A stretch of 35,296 bases of DNA, from positions 1-35,296 of the forward strand of contig CALVUT010000063.1 in NCBI GenBank assembly GCA_944363675.1. The letters run 5' to 3'. The number at the start of each line of letters is the position of its first letter. Within the stretch, counting starts at the first letter, position 1. Source of the stretch: an uncultured Bacilli bacterium. Lineage in GTDB: Bacteria; Bacillota_I; Bacilli_A; RF39; UBA660. The position numbers were made by a program, and so were the translations under genes. This document shows positions 33,505 through 35,296 of this stretch, piece by piece. The notes beneath the pieces were generated by a model. It made no database searches and was not told where the DNA came from. It was given only the letters and a program-made list of their open reading frames with translations.

Positions 33505-34063
33505 GCTTTTGGATGTGTTGAATGAAAATGGTGAGTATACTAACCGTGTTGCTAAAAGAGAAGAATGTCACAAAAAAGGGTTATGGCATAAGGCAGTAGT
33601 TGTATTTATTATAAGTAATGATAATAAAAGAGTATTATTACAACAAAGAAGTGCAAATAAAAAATTGTGGCCTAATTTATGGGATATGACAGCTGGAGGA
33701 CATGTGTTATCTAAAGAGTTAGGCTACCAAGTAGTAATAAGGGAAGCAAAAGAAGAAATAGGTATAGATTTATGCAAAAATGATTTAGAATTTATTGGAG
33801 CGACTATTTCTGAAGATATTAAAAAAGATATAATAAATAGACACTTTAATGAATATTTTATCGCGCATTGTAATGTCGAGTTAGATGAGATAACATTACA
33901 AAAAGAAGAAGTTCAAGATATTAAATGGTTTGATAAGGAAGATATAATAAAAAGAATTAATAATAATTATGAGGACTTAACAGCCAAAATAGGATGTTGG
34001 AACTATTTAATGAAATATTTTGAGATAATTGAGAATAATTCGTGTAAAAAAAATTATGAATAA
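33497..34063 (+). CDS. Nudix hydrolase, IPP-isomerase-like branch
   Basis: 188 residues from the ATG at 33497 (AAAAGGAG 6 bases upstream); the frame extends back to 33443 within engB. The Nudix box is complete: G68, E74 and REAKEEIGI (82-90). The preceding REECHKKGLWHKAV and LLQQRSANKKLWPNLWDMTAGGH are typical of the YfcD/Idi-like branch. The substrate cannot be told from the sequence. Confidence 0.88.
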   Translation: MNELLDVLNENGEYTNRVAKREECHKKGLWHKAVVVFIISNDNKRVLLQQRSANKKLWPNLWDMTAGGHVLSKELGYQVVIREAKEEIGIDLCKNDLEFIGATISEDIKKDIINRHFNEYFIAHCNVELDEITLQKEEVQDIKWFDKEDIIKRINNNYEDLTAKIGCWNYLMKYFEIIENNSCKKNYE

Positions 34064-34093
34064 CCATAGGCTCCGTTCAAGAAAATATAAACC

Positions 34094-34122
34094 TTGCTAT
34101 TTCCTTGAATTTATGGTAAATT
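34094..34122 (+). promoter_or_regulatory. Promoter of secG
   Basis: TTGCTA (34094-34099), 17-base spacer and TGG-TAAATT (34114-34122), an extended -10. ACTGGAGGG near 34131 is the ribosome binding site. Confidence 0.6.
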
Positions 34123-34146
34123 AAGTAGGAACTGGAGGGTAACTTT

Positions 34147-34365
34147 ATGTTAGAAACAATTTTATTAATTATTTCCGTTCTTTTAATCGTTTTAGTGCTT
34201 TTACAAAGTAATAAGGCGAGCGATGCTGGTCAAATTATTAATTCATCAAATGATCGTTTATTTGGTGTTGTTAAAGAAAGAGGAATGGAATTGTTTATCA
34301 CACGACTAACGGCAATCTTAGGTCTAGCCTTTGTTATTGTTTCCTTAATCTTATTCTTACAATAA
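34147..34365 (+). CDS. secG: SecG, protein translocase subunit
   Basis: 72 residues with two membrane segments (about 3-20 and 52-71). Between them lies the SecG word LLQSNKASDAGQIINSSNDRLFG. It stimulates SecYEG by moving during translocation. In many Bacillota, rnr and smpB follow; here an AbiE module follows instead. Confidence 0.93.
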   Translation: MLETILLIISVLLIVLVLLQSNKASDAGQIINSSNDRLFGVVKERGMELFITRLTAILGLAFVIVSLILFLQ

Positions 34366-34392
34366 AGTTCACGAGAGTGAATTTTTATTTTA
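34363..34392 (+). terminator. Terminator of secG
   Basis: TTCAC (34368-34372) pairs with GTGAA (34377-34381) around GAGA; the stem can extend with G-T and A-T pairs. A TTTTTATTTT tail follows. Confidence 0.65.
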
Positions 34393-34424
34393 CTAAGAAA
34401 TTTTGAGGAATTAATAAAATTGCA

Positions 34425-34453
34425 TTTACTTTGGTTCGACAAAATACTATAAT
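34425..34453 (+). promoter_or_regulatory. Promoter of the AbiE-type pair
   Basis: TTTACT (34425-34430), 17-base spacer, TATAAT (34448-34453). AbiEi antitoxins often repress their own promoter; no operator is visible. Confidence 0.6.
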
Positions 34454-34480
34454 GTATGTACAAAAGTAATAGGTGGTTTT

Positions 34481-35068
34481 ATGAATAATGAAAAAAAATT
34501 AATAGAATTTTTAGAAAAAAATAATGGTTATATCACTACTGCCGAATTAGTAGAACTTAATATTCATAAATCACAAATCAAATTTTATATTGATAGAGGA
34601 ATTATAGAAAAAGTTAGTCATGGTTTATATATGAATACAAAGATTTTTAAAGATGAATATTATATTTTGCAGAAAAAGTATCCTAGTGCAATATTTTCAT
34701 ATAATACAGCCCTACATATTTTGAATTTTACAAATAAGACTCCATCCGAAATTGATATAACTGTGCCGAGAAACAAAAAAGTTAGAGGGAAGTATAATAT
34801 TCATTATGTCTCAGAAAAGTATTATGCAATAGGCATTATAAAAGTAAATAGTCCGTTTGGCAATCCTATTAAAGTTTATAATGCTGAAAGAAGCCTATGC
34901 GATATGTTAAGAACTAAAGGATCATTTGATTTGGAACTTCAGAATAGAGTATTAGATTATTACTTTAGTAATAAAGATAAAAATATTGAGTTATTGTTAA
35001 AATATGCTAAAATTTTTAATATTTATGAAAAGGTTAATACAATTGTGGAGGTTATGATGAAATGGTAG
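34481..35068 (+). CDS. AbiEi-family antitoxin (type IV toxin-antitoxin)
   Basis: 195 residues. An N-terminal winged-helix region (EFLEKNNGYITTAELVELN, then HKSQIKFYIDRGIIEKVSHGLYMN) is followed by SYNTALHILNFTNKTPSEIDITVP and a C-terminal domain with VYNAERSLCDMLR. This is the AbiEi layout. It is thought to neutralise the AbiEii nucleotidyltransferase without direct binding and to repress the operon. AGGTGG precedes the ATG. It overlaps the toxin gene by 7 bases. Confidence 0.88.
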   Translation: MNNEKKLIEFLEKNNGYITTAELVELNIHKSQIKFYIDRGIIEKVSHGLYMNTKIFKDEYYILQKKYPSAIFSYNTALHILNFTNKTPSEIDITVPRNKKVRGKYNIHYVSEKYYAIGIIKVNSPFGNPIKVYNAERSLCDMLRTKGSFDLELQNRVLDYYFSNKDKNIELLLKYAKIFNIYEKVNTIVEVMMKW

Positions 35069-35296
35069 ATATAGCGGATTTAAAAAGATTAGCAAAAGAT
35101 ATAGAAAATGAATATGATCTTAATTATTATGAAATATTGCAAAGATATATGTTTGAAAGAATATTAGAAAGAATTTCAGTATCTAATTATCATGATAATT
35201 TTATCTTAAAAGGTGGCTTATTACTATCTGCTATGTTTGGTATTGATAATAGAATGACTAAAGACATGGATACTATGATAACTGGCATAGATATTT
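35062..35296 (+). CDS. AbiEii-family toxin, cut by the window edge
   Basis: About 78 residues visible. MVDIADLKRLAKDIENEYD, then FILKGGLLLSAMFGID and RMTKDMDTM match the nucleotidyltransferase start of AbiEii/AbiGii toxins: KGG followed by a DxD motif. Known toxins of this group modify tRNA or another nucleotide acceptor; the target is not known here. GGAGG lies 10 bases before the ATG at 35062, and the gene is coupled to the antitoxin by the 7-base overlap. Confidence 0.85.
   Translation, partial: MVDIADLKRLAKDIENEYDLNYYEILQRYMFERILERISVSNYHDNFILKGGLLLSAMFGIDNRMTKDMDTMITGIDI

Noticed and set aside
1-35296. CRISPR arrays, tRNA or rRNA genes, replication origin
   Set aside because: No regularly spaced repeats, no cloverleaf or rRNA words and no DnaA-box cluster were noticed on reading both strands.

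Overview
The window is an AT-rich chromosomal segment from a low-GC Gram-positive bacterium (Bacillota, Bacilli or Mollicutes-allied). The evidence is gene order (S10-spc-alpha ribosomal superoperon running into secY-adk-map-infA-rpmJ-rpsM-rpsK-rpoA-rplQ), strong AGGAGG ribosome binding sites, a zinc-type S14, EngB and SecG. TGA acts as a stop (for example secY) and Trp is TGG, so the standard bacterial code fits. rpmD (L30) is missing between rpsE and rplO, as in Mollicutes-like lineages. I cannot place the species.

Layout. 1-50: start of a divergent gene cut by the window edge. 51-411: intergenic region with divergent promoters and a structured-looking leader. 412-14279: 29 closely packed genes for ribosomal proteins, SecY, adenylate kinase, methionine aminopeptidase, IF-1 and RNA polymerase alpha, closed by a terminator. 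14400-16579: a membrane-anchored C39-like cysteine peptidase with Ig-like repeats and an exported protein of unknown function. 16621-17724: trpS. 17823-19491: an IS110-family element with a long non-coding left end that looks like a bridge RNA. It sits between the promoter/Shine-Dalgarno and the coding region of a CarD-like regulator (19498-19974). 20075-23548: a translationally coupled trio of a radical SAM DNA-repair-type protein, its DUF4130/UDG-like partner and a divergent GroEL-like chaperonin. 23658-26421: a MacB/FtsX-type ABC transporter. 26459-27949: an ISLre2-like element with perfect 26-bp inverted repeats, a 9-bp target duplication and a probable -1 frameshift. 28123-31644: a small secreted protein followed by an ABC-2-type transporter with three membrane proteins, a bacteriocin/immunity-like layout. 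31833-32761 (minus strand): a DNA-glycosylase-like protein and an HD-domain remnant. 32905-34365: engB, a Nudix hydrolase and secG. 34481-end: an AbiE-type toxin-antitoxin pair, its toxin cut by the window edge.

The most striking observation concerns the IS110 element. A 10-base word in its predicted bridge RNA (19328-19337) is identical to the DNA flanking the insertion (19491-19500). A 9-nt match covering seven flank bases plus a two-base core is the geometry expected of a left target guide. This allows the empty target site to be reconstructed and ties this RNA to this insertion. The first half of the window is housekeeping; from 14.3 kb on it is a patchwork of accessory modules and two mobile elements.
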